Numbered from the stretch's first letter, positions 1 through 7,467 are shown. The stretch: 15,200 nucleotides of DNA from Clostridiales bacterium (GCA_021203685.1 JAJQAS010000151.1:1-15200), one strand, 5' to 3'. Program-made: numbers and translations. Notes: generated by a model from the sequence alone, not told the origin.

Positions 1-58
1 GGACGTCTTGATTCTTACACAAACTCTTGTGTCCACTTTCTTGGGTACATTTTAGTCA
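1..58 (-). mobile_element. Probable end of an IS3-family insertion sequence (extends off the left edge)
   Basis: Read on the minus strand from position 58 towards 1, the sequence begins TGACTAAAATGTACCC and continues with AAGAAAGTGGACACAAG. A TG terminus followed by a TACCC..AGTGGACA block is the style of IS3-family terminal repeats. The change falls inside a zinc-ribbon coding sequence, right after the codons for MKCPNCGA, and the element itself would supply the TAA stop. Inside it, ACACAA and TTGTGT (17-32) form a short inverted repeat. No transposase is visible because only 58 bases lie in the window. The assignment rests on recalled terminal-repeat style and could be wrong. Confidence 0.4.
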
Positions 59-150
59 GCCCCACAGTTCGGACACTTCATAAGCGTCCTTCCATCTTTT
101 CGTTTCTGTGCATACGCAATTCGTTCGACCGAACGTTGCTTTGCTGCCAT
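52..150 (-). pseudogene. Truncated zinc-ribbon protein gene, 5' end only
   Basis: Two in-frame ATG starts can be read. The one at 150 gives 32 residues ending MKCPNCGAD. The one at 81 gives just those nine residues. The ATG at 81 has a good ribosome binding site (GGAAGGA, five bases upstream), so translation probably began there. CPNCGAD is the first half of a zinc-ribbon knuckle of the kind that opens the neighbouring intact gene, but the frame stops at 52-54 just where an IS-like end begins. It lies in the same orientation as the intact zinc-ribbon/propeller gene, 77 bases after its stop, so it looks like the next member of a tandem family, now broken. Confidence 0.5.
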
Positions 151-158
151 TACATTTC

Positions 159-1712
159 CTAAAATTGCACCACTGCACCGCCGCTGGTGGGGATCCAGTA
201 ATATCCCTCGTCGTCCTCGCTGCCCGCGGCGTGATACTGCACCCAGCCGCCGCACACATTGATCAACTCACAATCCGCCGTACTCAGGATCACTACCTCA
301 CTGGTATCGCTGAGATTCGCTTTGGTCAACGCGCCGCCGTTGTCCCCGTCGGCAAAATAAATCCATCCGTCATAAATGTTGATCGACTTCATGGTCATAC
401 TGCTGATCTGCCTGTATGTGCTTTCTCCATCGTTCATCTGATACAGGCCGCCATTGTCCATATCTGTGAAGTAAATGGTCCCGTCCACATAGTCGATGCT
501 CCCCACGCGGCCATCAAACCACAGCTGTTTGTCCGAGCCATCCAACGCGACAGAATACCCCTTTCGGTCATCTCTGGTATCTAAATAATAAATGCGCGTA
601 TCCGAAACACAGCAGTAGAAAACGACGCCATCCGTGATTTTAACCTCGTTGGAACCATCTAACTCGCATCGGTACAAGTCGTAAGAGTCATCAGACGAAT
701 CTTCGTAATAGATGTATGTACCAACCACCTTCGGCTCATAGATGCTGCGGGCTACCAGCACAGTGTCATCCCCGCTTTCCACGTTCAACCGGTGCAGGTA
801 CCCTGTCTTAAACGCCCGATAATAGAGATAATCGCCGGACATACTGATATGCCTTGCGGCTGTGGAAGAAACCAATGTCTGGTCGCTACCGTCTGCCCGC
901 ATCTTCCAAATCGAAAAGTTGTCGCTGGGAGAAACATAGTAGATCCACTCGCCGGATGCCACAAGGATACCTCCCTGAGACGAATTCTCAAAGGAATTTC
1001 CGTAATAGCTTCGGTCATCCGCATAGGAATTTGTGATAGGAGTGGAACTGTCATTCTCTGTTCCTGATGTGTTTGAAACATCCTCTTTTGTCTCACTGTC
1101 TTCCGGCAGGTCACTGTCCGCGTCCGGTTCCGTATCGACATCGACCGTAATACTGTCATTCTGCGGCTCCACTGCATTATTTTTCCCATTCAGCCAAACA
1201 AAGGCAACTATGCCCCCGGCCACGATGAGAATAAGCAGGATGGTCAGCAGGATGATTATAAGGCGCGCTTTGTCCTGCCCCTCTTTGCCCGGCCGCGCCG
1301 ATCCACCATATGGAGCCGTATCGGTCTTTCGACTCTCTGCTCGCTTGCAATCCTCGCACAGGAGTTCCCCCTCAACGCAGGGTTTCCCGCACCGGATGCA
1401 ACAACGATGCTGCTGACTGGAGCCAGACGGACGCAAAGGGGGCGCAGCGGGTTTCCGACCATTCTGAACCACTGCGGTTTGGATAGGCGTATCCCTGACC
1501 ACACCAGGCTGATTCCCCGGCGCATCCATGGGCGGCTGCTCCGGGATCAACACCAGCACATCTTCCGGGATGGGCGTACCGTCGTTAGCACAGAATCGGA
1601 TACGCTTTGTGATCACTTTGCCACAGGTTGGGCATCTCGGAATTTTTGCGCCGCATTTCGCGCAGAATTGTGCATTATCTGGTATGTTTTCTCGACACTT
1701 TGGGCATTTCAT
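159..1712 (-). CDS. Membrane-anchored zinc-ribbon protein with C-terminal beta-propeller-like (DUF5050-type) domain
   Basis: A protein of 517 residues. The start at 1712 is preferred to the TTG at 1772 because GGAAAGGGG lies just upstream and the product then opens directly with the zinc ribbon. Cys3, 6, 17 and 20 form one ribbon. Cys27, 30 and 41 form a second in which Asp44 replaces the last Cys. A third Cys-rich cluster lies at about 104-122. One hydrophobic segment (about 151-173) should cross the membrane. It is followed by an acidic Ser/Asp/Glu linker (about 183-245). The rest, about 247-517, consists of repeating units of the 'G.WIYY......IW.M..DGS' type, with aromatic pairs (YY, IYY, IYF, WIYF), as in DUF5050/TolB-like propellers. 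The inferred topology is ribbons in the cytoplasm and propeller outside. The ligand is unknown; a sensor or envelope-associated role is a guess. Zinc-ribbon gene remnants lie on both sides in the same orientation. Confidence 0.8.
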   Translation of the reverse strand: MKCPKCRENIPDNAQFCAKCGAKIPRCPTCGKVITKRIRFCANDGTPIPEDVLVLIPEQPPMDAPGNQPGVVRDTPIQTAVVQNGRKPAAPPLRPSGSSQQHRCCIRCGKPCVEGELLCEDCKRAESRKTDTAPYGGSARPGKEGQDKARLIIILLTILLILIVAGGIVAFVWLNGKNNAVEPQNDSITVDVDTEPDADSDLPEDSETKEDVSNTSGTENDSSTPITNSYADDRSYYGNSFENSSQGGILVASGEWIYYVSPSDNFSIWKMRADGSDQTLVSSTAARHISMSGDYLYYRAFKTGYLHRLNVESGDDTVLVARSIYEPKVVGTYIYYEDSSDDSYDLYRCELDGSNEVKITDGVVFYCCVSDTRIYYLDTRDDRKGYSVALDGSDKQLWFDGRVGSIDYVDGTIYFTDMDNGGLYQMNDGESTYRQISSMTMKSINIYDGWIYFADGDNGGALTKANLSDTSEVVILSTADCELINVCGGWVQYHAAGSEDDEGYYWIPTSGGAVVQF

Positions 1713-1775
1713 TTTTGTGACCCCTTTCCTCTTTTCCTTTTGCATGATTTGGTGTACCACATTGGCTGCCAAACT

Positions 1776-1832
1776 TTACTGAATTGTCCAGGTGTAGTCT
1801 GGTATTTCCCTGTGACAACTTGGACATTTCAT
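1776..1832 (-). pseudogene. Zinc-ribbon gene remnant, 18 codons
   Basis: The minus strand reads MKCPSCHREIPDYTWTIQ and then stop. The first 12 residues match the opening of the intact neighbour (MKCPKCRENIPD) at 9 of 12 positions, including CPxC and IPD, and a purine-rich GGGGAGAG lies upstream. The second Cys pair expected about 11 residues later is missing. This looks like the 5' stub of a paralogue, 63 bases upstream of the intact gene. It could instead be a translated leader peptide for that gene, but nothing else supports this. Confidence 0.45.
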
Positions 1833-1862
1833 GTTCCATCTCTCCCCGCGCAATTAAGTAGA

Positions 1863-2453
1863 TCAGGACAATGCAGGTTGTTCCCTCATCGTTCTCTTCA
1901 AGCGGCTCAGCGTCACCGGCGACATCCCCAAAAAGGACGCAACATTCTTGTTGCTGACCCGATCGACCAAACCCGGATAGGTCTCCAAAAACCATTGGTA
2001 CCGTTGAAGGGCAGTGTATTGATGCAGCACCTGTTTCATCCGCCAATGCTCATTCAGGGCTTCGATGAGCAGATGATTGTAAAACATTGTCACCTCTGGA
2101 TATCGTTCCTGCAATTCAAGGATCAGCGAGATGGGGACGCAGAAGAAGACGCTGTCCTCCATCATTTCGATGGTCATGGGAGAGATGTTTTCTGCGCCCA
2201 GCTGACAGAACGCCATGGCGGCGGTGCCGCACCGGAAGCCAAAGCAGTCGGTGACATCTTTGCCGTTGGCATCCAGAAAGAAGCCCCGCAACAATCCTTC
2301 CATCAGAAAGCAGATGTCCGATTGGAACTCTCCGGCACAGACCAAAAAATCGCCTTTCCTGATGTAACGAACCTCTGTTGCGTTGACCAGCGACTGGATT
2401 GCCTCAGGGGATTTGATCTGGCAGACTTCGGCATAAAACTGATAAGTCGTCAT
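1863..2453 (-). CDS. Crp/Fnr-family transcriptional regulator
   Basis: A protein of 196 residues with the two-domain Crp/Fnr plan. Residues about 20-115 form a cyclic-nucleotide-binding-type beta-barrel (the stretch IRKGDFLVCAGEFQSDICFL, then a glycine-containing turn before the LLRGFF strand). A dimerisation helix follows (about 115-150). A short C-terminal helix-turn-helix (about 164-188, SNKNVASFLGMSPVTLSRLKR with one residue trimmed at the end) would bind DNA. No Fnr-type N-terminal iron-sulphur cysteine cluster is seen, and the effector is unknown. This short form with a 'GMSPVTLSRL' recognition helix is common in gut Bacillota and Bacteroidota. The gene diverges from the nitroreductase unit across 297 bases and has its own TATAAT box, so it may control that neighbour, its own gene or the zinc-ribbon gene downstream; this is inference. 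Confidence 0.85.
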   Translation of the reverse strand: MTTYQFYAEVCQIKSPEAIQSLVNATEVRYIRKGDFLVCAGEFQSDICFLMEGLLRGFFLDANGKDVTDCFGFRCGTAAMAFCQLGAENISPMTIEMMEDSVFFCVPISLILELQERYPEVTMFYNHLLIEALNEHWRMKQVLHQYTALQRYQWFLETYPGLVDRVSNKNVASFLGMSPVTLSRLKRTMREQPALS

Positions 2454-2494
2454 TTTCTTCCATTGCTCCTGCCTTGGGTCTCTAATTCATCTCC

Positions 2495-2523
2495 ATTATA
2501 ACAGACTGGAAATCTCTTTGCAT
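2495..2523 (-). promoter_or_regulatory. Candidate promoter for the Crp/Fnr regulator
   Basis: On the minus strand there is a perfect -10 box TATAAT (2495-2500). Seventeen bases further upstream is a weak -35 match, ATGCAA (2518-2523). It would start transcription about 35-40 bases before the regulator's ATG. A weak -35 is typical of promoters that need an activator, possibly the Crp-like protein itself. Confidence 0.5.
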
Positions 2524-2618
2524 TAACATAGGTAAATTTTCCGGGAAAAATTTTAGCCGATTCCCCAAACGCTGTATGCAAAAGAGGAAATCATGCGACA
2601 TCGTTTTGCTATTGTTGC

Positions 2619-2647
2619 TTGATAAACGTTCCTCTGTATCCTATAAT
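2619..2647 (+). promoter_or_regulatory. Strong sigma-A type promoter for the nitroreductase unit
   Basis: TTGATA (2619-2624), a 17-base spacer and TATAAT (2642-2647) match the vegetative consensus closely. Transcription should start near 2654. The leader of about 100 bases contains an 8-bp hairpin (2666-2673 with 2681-2688, seven-base loop) that is not followed by a T-run. Because the -35 box overlaps a TTG that would be the longest possible start of the downstream reading frame, that upstream start cannot be right. Confidence 0.75.
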
Positions 2648-2750
2648 AGTAATATACAACATCTGTCGCGCAGAAAGTGCCTGCGCGAGTGATTTGTTCC
2701 CCCAATTTGCAACTGTGAAGAGATTAACTGAAACCGACAAGGAGGCTGCT

Positions 2751-3419
2751 GTGACATTACAAGAGGCGATGGCCGCACGGCATACCGTGCGCAAGTACAA
2801 AAAAGAGCCGCTGCCGGCGGATGTGATTCGCCAGTTGAACCAGCGGATTCAGGCACAGAATGAGAAATACGGTCTGAACATCCAGCTCGTCACGGAGAAC
2901 ACGGACGCCTTGCCGGGGCTCGTTGGACTGACGATGTCCAAGGGCGTGCGCAACTATATGATCCTTGCCGGGCCAGACACAACCGATGTGGACGAAAAGC
3001 TGGGGTACAGCAGCGCCGACCTGATGCTTTATGCCCAGACACTGGGCCTGAACACCTGGTGGGTGGGCGGAATGTACAGCCGCAAGGGAGCAAGAAAGAA
3101 CTCCACCGCGGGGGACAACGCCAAAATCATCGGCGTCGTGATCGTGGGCTACGGGGAAACGCAAGGCGTGCCCCACAAATCCAAGGCGGCGGAGGCAGTG
3201 GCCTCCTATGAGGGCAGCGCTCCCGGCTGGTTCCAGGCGGGGGTCTCTGCGGCGCTGCTGGCGCCCACTGCGATGAATCACCAGGGATTTACCATCCAGG
3301 GCGTGGGCAATCAGGTGTCCATGACTTACGCCAAAGGCTCTTTCGACCGCGCTGATCTTGGGATCTGTAAATACCATTTTGAGCTTGGCGCGGGGAAAGA
3401 GAATTTCAAGTGGCGCTGA
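2751..3419 (+). CDS. Nitroreductase-family protein (putative TM1586-type)
   Basis: A protein of 222 residues starting with GTG at 2751, chosen because AAGGAGG ends five bases upstream and because upstream in-frame starts overlap the promoter. The N-terminus TLQEAMAARHTVRKYKKEPL is the classic FMN-binding opening of nitroreductases (R-x-S/T-x-R-x-[FY]). The middle part, SADLMLYAQTLGLNTWWVGGMY, has the helix and Trp/Gly-rich strand expected around the flavin. The C-terminal half (GWFQAGVSAALLAPTAMNHQ) resembles the repeated half-domain of the TM nitroreductase family, in which one chain holds two pseudo-repeats. Likely an FMN-dependent NAD(P)H oxidoreductase; the substrate is unknown. It is followed 21 bases later by a cysteine-cluster protein in an apparent two-gene operon closed by a terminator. 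Confidence 0.85.
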   Translation: MTLQEAMAARHTVRKYKKEPLPADVIRQLNQRIQAQNEKYGLNIQLVTENTDALPGLVGLTMSKGVRNYMILAGPDTTDVDEKLGYSSADLMLYAQTLGLNTWWVGGMYSRKGARKNSTAGDNAKIIGVVIVGYGETQGVPHKSKAAEAVASYEGSAPGWFQAGVSAALLAPTAMNHQGFTIQGVGNQVSMTYAKGSFDRADLGICKYHFELGAGKENFKWR

Positions 3420-3440
3420 CGCCGCGCGGAGGTGTTCAGG

Positions 3441-3752
3441 ATGTTGCTCCAAATATTCAGAGCGTGGCTCAAGTGGCGCAAGGATTGGGATTCTCTGTGT
3501 AACTGCTGTGGGAAATGCTGTTACACACGTTCCGTAGGACCGGGCCGCAGGGTCATCATCCACTACAATGACCCCTGTGAGCATCTGGATACAGAGACCC
3601 ATCTGTGCCGCGTCTTTGACGACCGGTTTCGGAAGTGTAAGCACTGCGGAAAGGTCGGTCTGTTGACAGCGCTGTTCAATCCTACTCTGCCGAAGGACTG
3701 TACCTATGTGCAGACCTTCCGGCTGTGGGACAGGGAGGAGCGCACACTTTGA
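3441..3752 (+). CDS. Small cysteine-cluster protein (YkgJ/YcgN-like)
   Basis: A protein of 103 residues. The ATG at 3441 is chosen because GGAGG (3428-3432) lies eight bases upstream; the GTG at 3432 would overlap that site. There are ten cysteines: Cys20, 22, 23, 26 and 27 form the dense CNCCGKCC knot, followed by Cys46, 56, 66, 69 and 87. The order CxxCC, PCxxL, LCxxF and a late DCxxV resembles the zinc- or iron-binding YkgJ/YcgN cysteine-cluster families, of unknown biochemical function. The protein has no signal peptide, so it should be cytoplasmic. It is the second gene after the nitroreductase, before a strong terminator. A role in metal handling or cluster chemistry for the flavoenzyme is only a guess. 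Confidence 0.75.
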   Translation: MLLQIFRAWLKWRKDWDSLCNCCGKCCYTRSVGPGRRVIIHYNDPCEHLDTETHLCRVFDDRFRKCKHCGKVGLLTALFNPTLPKDCTYVQTFRLWDREERTL

Positions 3753-3780
3753 AAGCTCCTTCATCCATCACCCTCATCTA

Positions 3781-3832
3781 CAGCGCCCGCCGTGGGAGAG
3801 AACTCTTCTCCGGCGGGCGCTGCTGCCTTTTT
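3781..3832 (+). terminator. Rho-independent terminator of the nitroreductase operon
   Basis: A perfect 12-bp G+C-rich stem, CAGCGCCCGCCG (3781-3792) with CGGCGGGCGCTG (3811-3822), is followed within five bases by TTTTT (3828-3832). Confidence 0.9.
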
Positions 3833-4232
3833 CTATATCCTTCCTGTCAATAGTCTGACGGGTTGTCGATGGAGGGCAATTTTTCCATAACTGGCTATTC
3901 CGTTTGCTCAGCTTTTGGCTATTTTGCTCTCCCGTATTCAGCCGTGATTGCCGGACAAGGCGAAAGCCCGTTCGGCGCTTTCTATGCCATCATCCTGGAA
4001 TGTCCTGTAATATCGGATTTGTTTCCTGGAAGCCTGGCGCGGGACTCACATCTGTACTTTGCGCACTGTCACGGTGGAAAGACGGTTGCTTTTTTCTGCT
4101 CTGTATGTTAAAATACATCATATAATTTCTGTTGGACTGCCGTCGGGCGAATAAAAGGGGCGCCTTTCCAAATCAGCCCCAAAGATCGGGCACATTTTGG
4201 TCAGTGTTTCTTTCAGAAAGGAATCGATTGCT
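3833..4232 (+). other. Gene-free stretch with one candidate promoter
   Basis: About 400 bases without a convincing gene. An open frame of 82 codons (3863-4111) starts with TTG, has no ribosome binding site and matches nothing I know. Short imperfect direct repeats occur: TGGCTATT twice around 3890-3925, and TCCTGGAA near 3995 and 4025. The right end (about 4120-4204) carries a minus-strand phrase resembling a decayed zinc ribbon (CPIFGAD). Confidence 0.5.
4086..4114 (+). promoter_or_regulatory. Candidate promoter for the acyltransferase/esterase pair
   Basis: TTGCTT (4086-4091), a 17-base spacer and TAAAAT (4109-4114), with TG one base before the -10 (extended -10). A perfect TATAAT also lies at 4121-4126 but has no visible -35. 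Either would give a leader of roughly 100 bases before the start at 4233. Confidence 0.45.
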
Positions 4233-5297
4233 ATGTCACAACCAGCTACGCAGCCCCAAAAGGGCAGAATTGCCAAATGGGACAACCTGAAAGCCGTGCT
4301 GATTTTTCTGGTGGTTTTTGCCCATCTGTTTCGACGGATCAACGATGCCCGCCCTGTTATGGCTGGGGTGTTCTTTTTCATCTACCTGTTCCATATGCCC
4401 GCTTTCATTTTCGTCTCCGGCCTGTTCAGCAAAAGCGCGGTGCGAAAGCATAATTATGACCGGGTGTTCTCTTTTTTTATGGTCTATCTGGTCACCAAGT
4501 TTTTGATTTGGTTTGTGCGGTTCCTGATGACGGAAGACCTGGCCAGCGATATGCCCTATACCACCCTTTTTCAGGAGATCGGCGTGCCCTGGTACGGCCT
4601 CGCCATGTGCGCGTTCCTGCTGGCGACCATGTTTTTGGACCGCTATCACCCCGCGTATTTGATGGTCGCTACGATTGCGCTTGGCTGTCTGGCGGGTTAC
4701 TGCAAGGATGTTGGGACAGTCGGCTCTCTGAGTCGTATCCTGGTGTTTTACCCCTTCTTCCTGGCGGGGTATTTTCTGACACCGGAACAGATCCTCCGCG
4801 TGACGGAACACTGGTACAGTAAGCTACTGGCGGCGGCGCTCCTTGTGGCCGCCTGCTGGCTGTGCCTGCGTTACCGGGATGTCCTGACACCATATTCTGA
4901 TTTTTTGAAGGGGAGATCCGACTTTAGTGAACTTGAGGAGCTGGCCCCTTACGGCGGGGTGTTCCGCCTGGGACTTTACGCCGTAGGCTTCCTGCTGATC
5001 TTCTGCCTGATCGCTGTGATCCCCAAAATTCATATTCCCGTGGTCTCAACAGTGGGTCAGAGAACGCTCCCGGTTTATGTGTTTCACTATGCGTTGGCAA
5101 ATTACCTCTACACAGGTTTTGTTCTCAAGGACTGGGTCCTTGACAACTTCCCGAACCTGTACGGTCTGGCTTACGCCGTCATCGCTTTGCTCATCGTGCT
5201 GTTGTTCTCCGCCAGGCCTTTTGTCTGGCTGGTAACAAAAATAACCACTCCACCTTTGCGAAAAGCAACCGAACAGAAAGGCAATGGTGATGTATGA
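4233..5297 (+). CDS. Membrane O-acyltransferase (acyltransferase-3 / fucose 4-O-acetylase-like)
   Basis: A protein of 354 residues starting at ATG 4233, with AAAGGA ending ten bases upstream. The protein is almost entirely hydrophobic helices, about ten predicted membrane spans, as in the acyltransferase-3 family. The N-terminal signature is visible: Trp16-Asp17-Asn18 at the head of helix 1 and His31 (VVFAHLF) at its end, the His being the residue expected for acyl transfer. The next span, FIYLFHMPAFIFVSGLF, is typical of the fucose 4-O-acetylase-like branch. It is expected to move an acetyl group from the cytoplasm onto a glycan at the outer face. Its last codons overlap the start of a secreted esterase by ATGA, which points to translational coupling and a shared substrate. 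The acceptor is unknown. Confidence 0.87.
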   Translation: MSQPATQPQKGRIAKWDNLKAVLIFLVVFAHLFRRINDARPVMAGVFFFIYLFHMPAFIFVSGLFSKSAVRKHNYDRVFSFFMVYLVTKFLIWFVRFLMTEDLASDMPYTTLFQEIGVPWYGLAMCAFLLATMFLDRYHPAYLMVATIALGCLAGYCKDVGTVGSLSRILVFYPFFLAGYFLTPEQILRVTEHWYSKLLAAALLVAACWLCLRYRDVLTPYSDFLKGRSDFSELEELAPYGGVFRLGLYAVGFLLIFCLIAVIPKIHIPVVSTVGQRTLPVYVFHYALANYLYTGFVLKDWVLDNFPNLYGLAYAVIALLIVLLFSARPFVWLVTKITTPPLRKATEQKGNGDV

Positions 5298-7450
5298 AAT
5301 CCCTCAAAAAATTGTTCTCCCTGGTCCTGGCACTGAGCCTGGCGTGCACAGTGGTCAGCACCTCCTTTGTCGCAATGGCGGCGGAAGAGGCCGCCGCTTC
5401 CTCCGAATACGAGGAGCTGCTGACCAGCTATCTGGAAGAGACCGAGGTCGAATCCGAAGCGGATGCTGACGCCGACACATCGGACAGCGAAACGGCAGAG
5501 GATGAGACGCTCACTGACGAAGAGGAGGAAGATGCCTCCGAAACAGGCGACACCTCATCCGAATCGGAGAACACCGTGACTGCCGCAGAGGACAGCACCG
5601 AAACGGACCCCGGTACATCAGAGACAGACCCTGGAACTTCGGCTGAGTCGGACTCCAGCACATCCGCAGAGCCGGATGCGTCCTCTTCGGAAGATAACAC
5701 TATCGTTGACACTTCCACCCTGGAGAGCGCAATCACCAAGGCAGAGGCGCTGACGGAAAGCAGCTACACCGCCGCCACCTGGGCCACATTGCAGACCGCT
5801 CTGACCGCCGCCAAAACGGTGCTTGCCACCGAAGGCGCGACCCAGACCGAGGTGGACAGCGCTGCCACTACCCTGACCAAGGCCATCAATGGCCTCGTCT
5901 CCTATCAGACGCTCTACAACAACAGCACCAAGATCAGCCTGAGCTACGATGACCGGTATACCTTCTCTTCCAAGGTGACCTCCATCGTTTCGCTGACCAT
6001 CACCTCCAAGCGCACCGGCAGCACCAAGGCGGACACCGCCGTGGCCAAGGTGGACAGCTCCAACAGCAAGAAGATCATCGCCTGCGGCTGCGGCACCGCC
6101 GTCGTCACCCTGGCCAACGGAAAAACCTATGGAGTCAAGGTCTCCGCCGCCGCCATCAGTCTGCTGCTCATCATCGGGCAGAGCAACGCGGAGGGGCGGC
6201 CCAGTTCCTCCACCTCCAGCAGCCTCGCCACCTATAAAAAGCAGTGGATCCCCAGCGAAGAGGGCCAGGTCTACAGCACTTACGCTCCCTCTGACACCTC
6301 TATGTACTCGAAAATTGGCTGGTACTCTTCCACGGGCAGCAACAGCCTGACCACCAGCAACGAGAGCGCCTTTATCCCCTCCAGTCTGACCGACAACACT
6401 GCATCCAAGGACTACAAATGGACCAACAACCTGACCACCGCCGGCAACGGCAAAAGCGGCATCGACAGCGCCCTGGCCTACGAGTGGAACAAGCTGACCG
6501 GGGAGAAGGTGTGGGTCATCAACGCCGCCCACCACGGCAGCTCCATCACCTCCTGGCAGCCGGGCAGTTCCAAGAGCAACAACAACTTCTGGCAGGCGGT
6601 GGACCTGTATGTGGCGGCGGAAAAGCTGCTGAGCAAGGAGATCGCCGCCGGACACTACACCCTCTCCCACAAAGGCATTTTCTGGCTCCAGGGCGAGCAG
6701 GATAAGAGCATGTCCGCCAGCAAGTACCTGAGCTACTTCACCAAGATGAACAGCGCTCTGCGCACCCAGCTGAACGGCTCCGGCATTTCCGGCATGAAGA
6801 AGGCCATTGCATTTACCGGCATCATCATGGTCCGGGCCGCCGCCAGCAAGCCTGCCACAACCAGTGATTTTGCCCTGACCGGTCCCCGGCTGGCCCAGTA
6901 CTACATGACTACGTCGTCGGCTTCCGCCTACTCCACCATCAAAATTGCCAGCCAGGCAGCGGAACAATGGACCAGCAACGCCAATGTCAAGTCGTACTTT
7001 GTCAACAAATACGGCACACAGGCCAAATACCGGGCCGCAAACCCAAACAAGTCAGGGACCATTAGTATGCCAACAAAGATCAGCCAGGTCCACAGTACCA
7101 TTCACTATTCCCAGCTGGCCTATAACGAGATCGGCATGGACGCGTCGGACAATATCTGTTACGCCCTTGGGTACGCCAAGGCGCCCTCCAGCAAGGTGTC
7201 CTCTGTGACCATCGTTACGGCCAACGGCTACACCAACCGCAATAAGTCCACCACCAAGCTCTCCAAGGGCAAGACGCTGAAATTTGCAGTTAAGGTCTAC
7301 CCCACCTACCTCTCCAAGGGCGTCACGGTGACCACCACCAGTTCCACCAAGTACACCGTCTCCGGCATCACGCTGACCGCCAGGAAGAACAGCAAGATCA
7401 CCGTGAAGGCGGGTAGTAAATCCACCTACATCACCATCAAGAAAAAATAG
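5294..7450 (+). CDS. Secreted sialate-O-acetylesterase-like SGNH hydrolase with FIVAR and Ig-like domains
   Basis: A protein of 718 residues. A signal peptide (1 to about 29, KKLF..VLALSLACTV..AMA) is followed by a low-complexity Asp/Glu/Ser/Thr linker (about 31-138), a FIVAR-type three-helix module (about 139-202) and an Ig-like region (about 211-285). The catalytic domain (about 288-630) shows GQSNAEG with nucleophile Ser297, NAAHHGSS (410-417), WLQGEQD (464-470) and VHSTIHYS with likely catalytic His604. These are the blocks of the SASA/SGNH carbohydrate acetylesterases. A second Ig-like domain (about 635-718) ends in KKK. No LPXTG or other anchor is seen, so it is released or held by its binding domains. 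The start overlaps the stop of the acyltransferase (ATGA). It probably removes O-acetyl groups from sialic acid or another surface glycan; which one cannot be told from sequence. Confidence 0.85.
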   Translation: MKSLKKLFSLVLALSLACTVVSTSFVAMAAEEAAASSEYEELLTSYLEETEVESEADADADTSDSETAEDETLTDEEEEDASETGDTSSESENTVTAAEDSTETDPGTSETDPGTSAESDSSTSAEPDASSSEDNTIVDTSTLESAITKAEALTESSYTAATWATLQTALTAAKTVLATEGATQTEVDSAATTLTKAINGLVSYQTLYNNSTKISLSYDDRYTFSSKVTSIVSLTITSKRTGSTKADTAVAKVDSSNSKKIIACGCGTAVVTLANGKTYGVKVSAAAISLLLIIGQSNAEGRPSSSTSSSLATYKKQWIPSEEGQVYSTYAPSDTSMYSKIGWYSSTGSNSLTTSNESAFIPSSLTDNTASKDYKWTNNLTTAGNGKSGIDSALAYEWNKLTGEKVWVINAAHHGSSITSWQPGSSKSNNNFWQAVDLYVAAEKLLSKEIAAGHYTLSHKGIFWLQGEQDKSMSASKYLSYFTKMNSALRTQLNGSGISGMKKAIAFTGIIMVRAAASKPATTSDFALTGPRLAQYYMTTSSASAYSTIKIASQAAEQWTSNANVKSYFVNKYGTQAKYRAANPNKSGTISMPTKISQVHSTIHYSQLAYNEIGMDASDNICYALGYAKAPSSKVSSVTIVTANGYTNRNKSTTKLSKGKTLKFAVKVYPTYLSKGVTVTTTSSTKYTVSGITLTARKNSKITVKAGSKSTYITIKKK

Positions 7451-7467
7451 CAACTCAAAATGAACTG

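Noticed and set aside
3863..4111. Plus-strand frame of 82 codons in the gap before the acyltransferase
   Set aside because: TTG start, no ribosome binding site, no recognisable domain, and its end overlaps the candidate promoter.
5618..6967. Open minus-strand frame of 449 codons opposite the esterase
   Set aside because: Gly/Val/Ala-rich shadow produced by the G+C-biased codons of the real gene; no ribosome binding site or domain, whereas the plus strand has a signal peptide and catalytic motifs.
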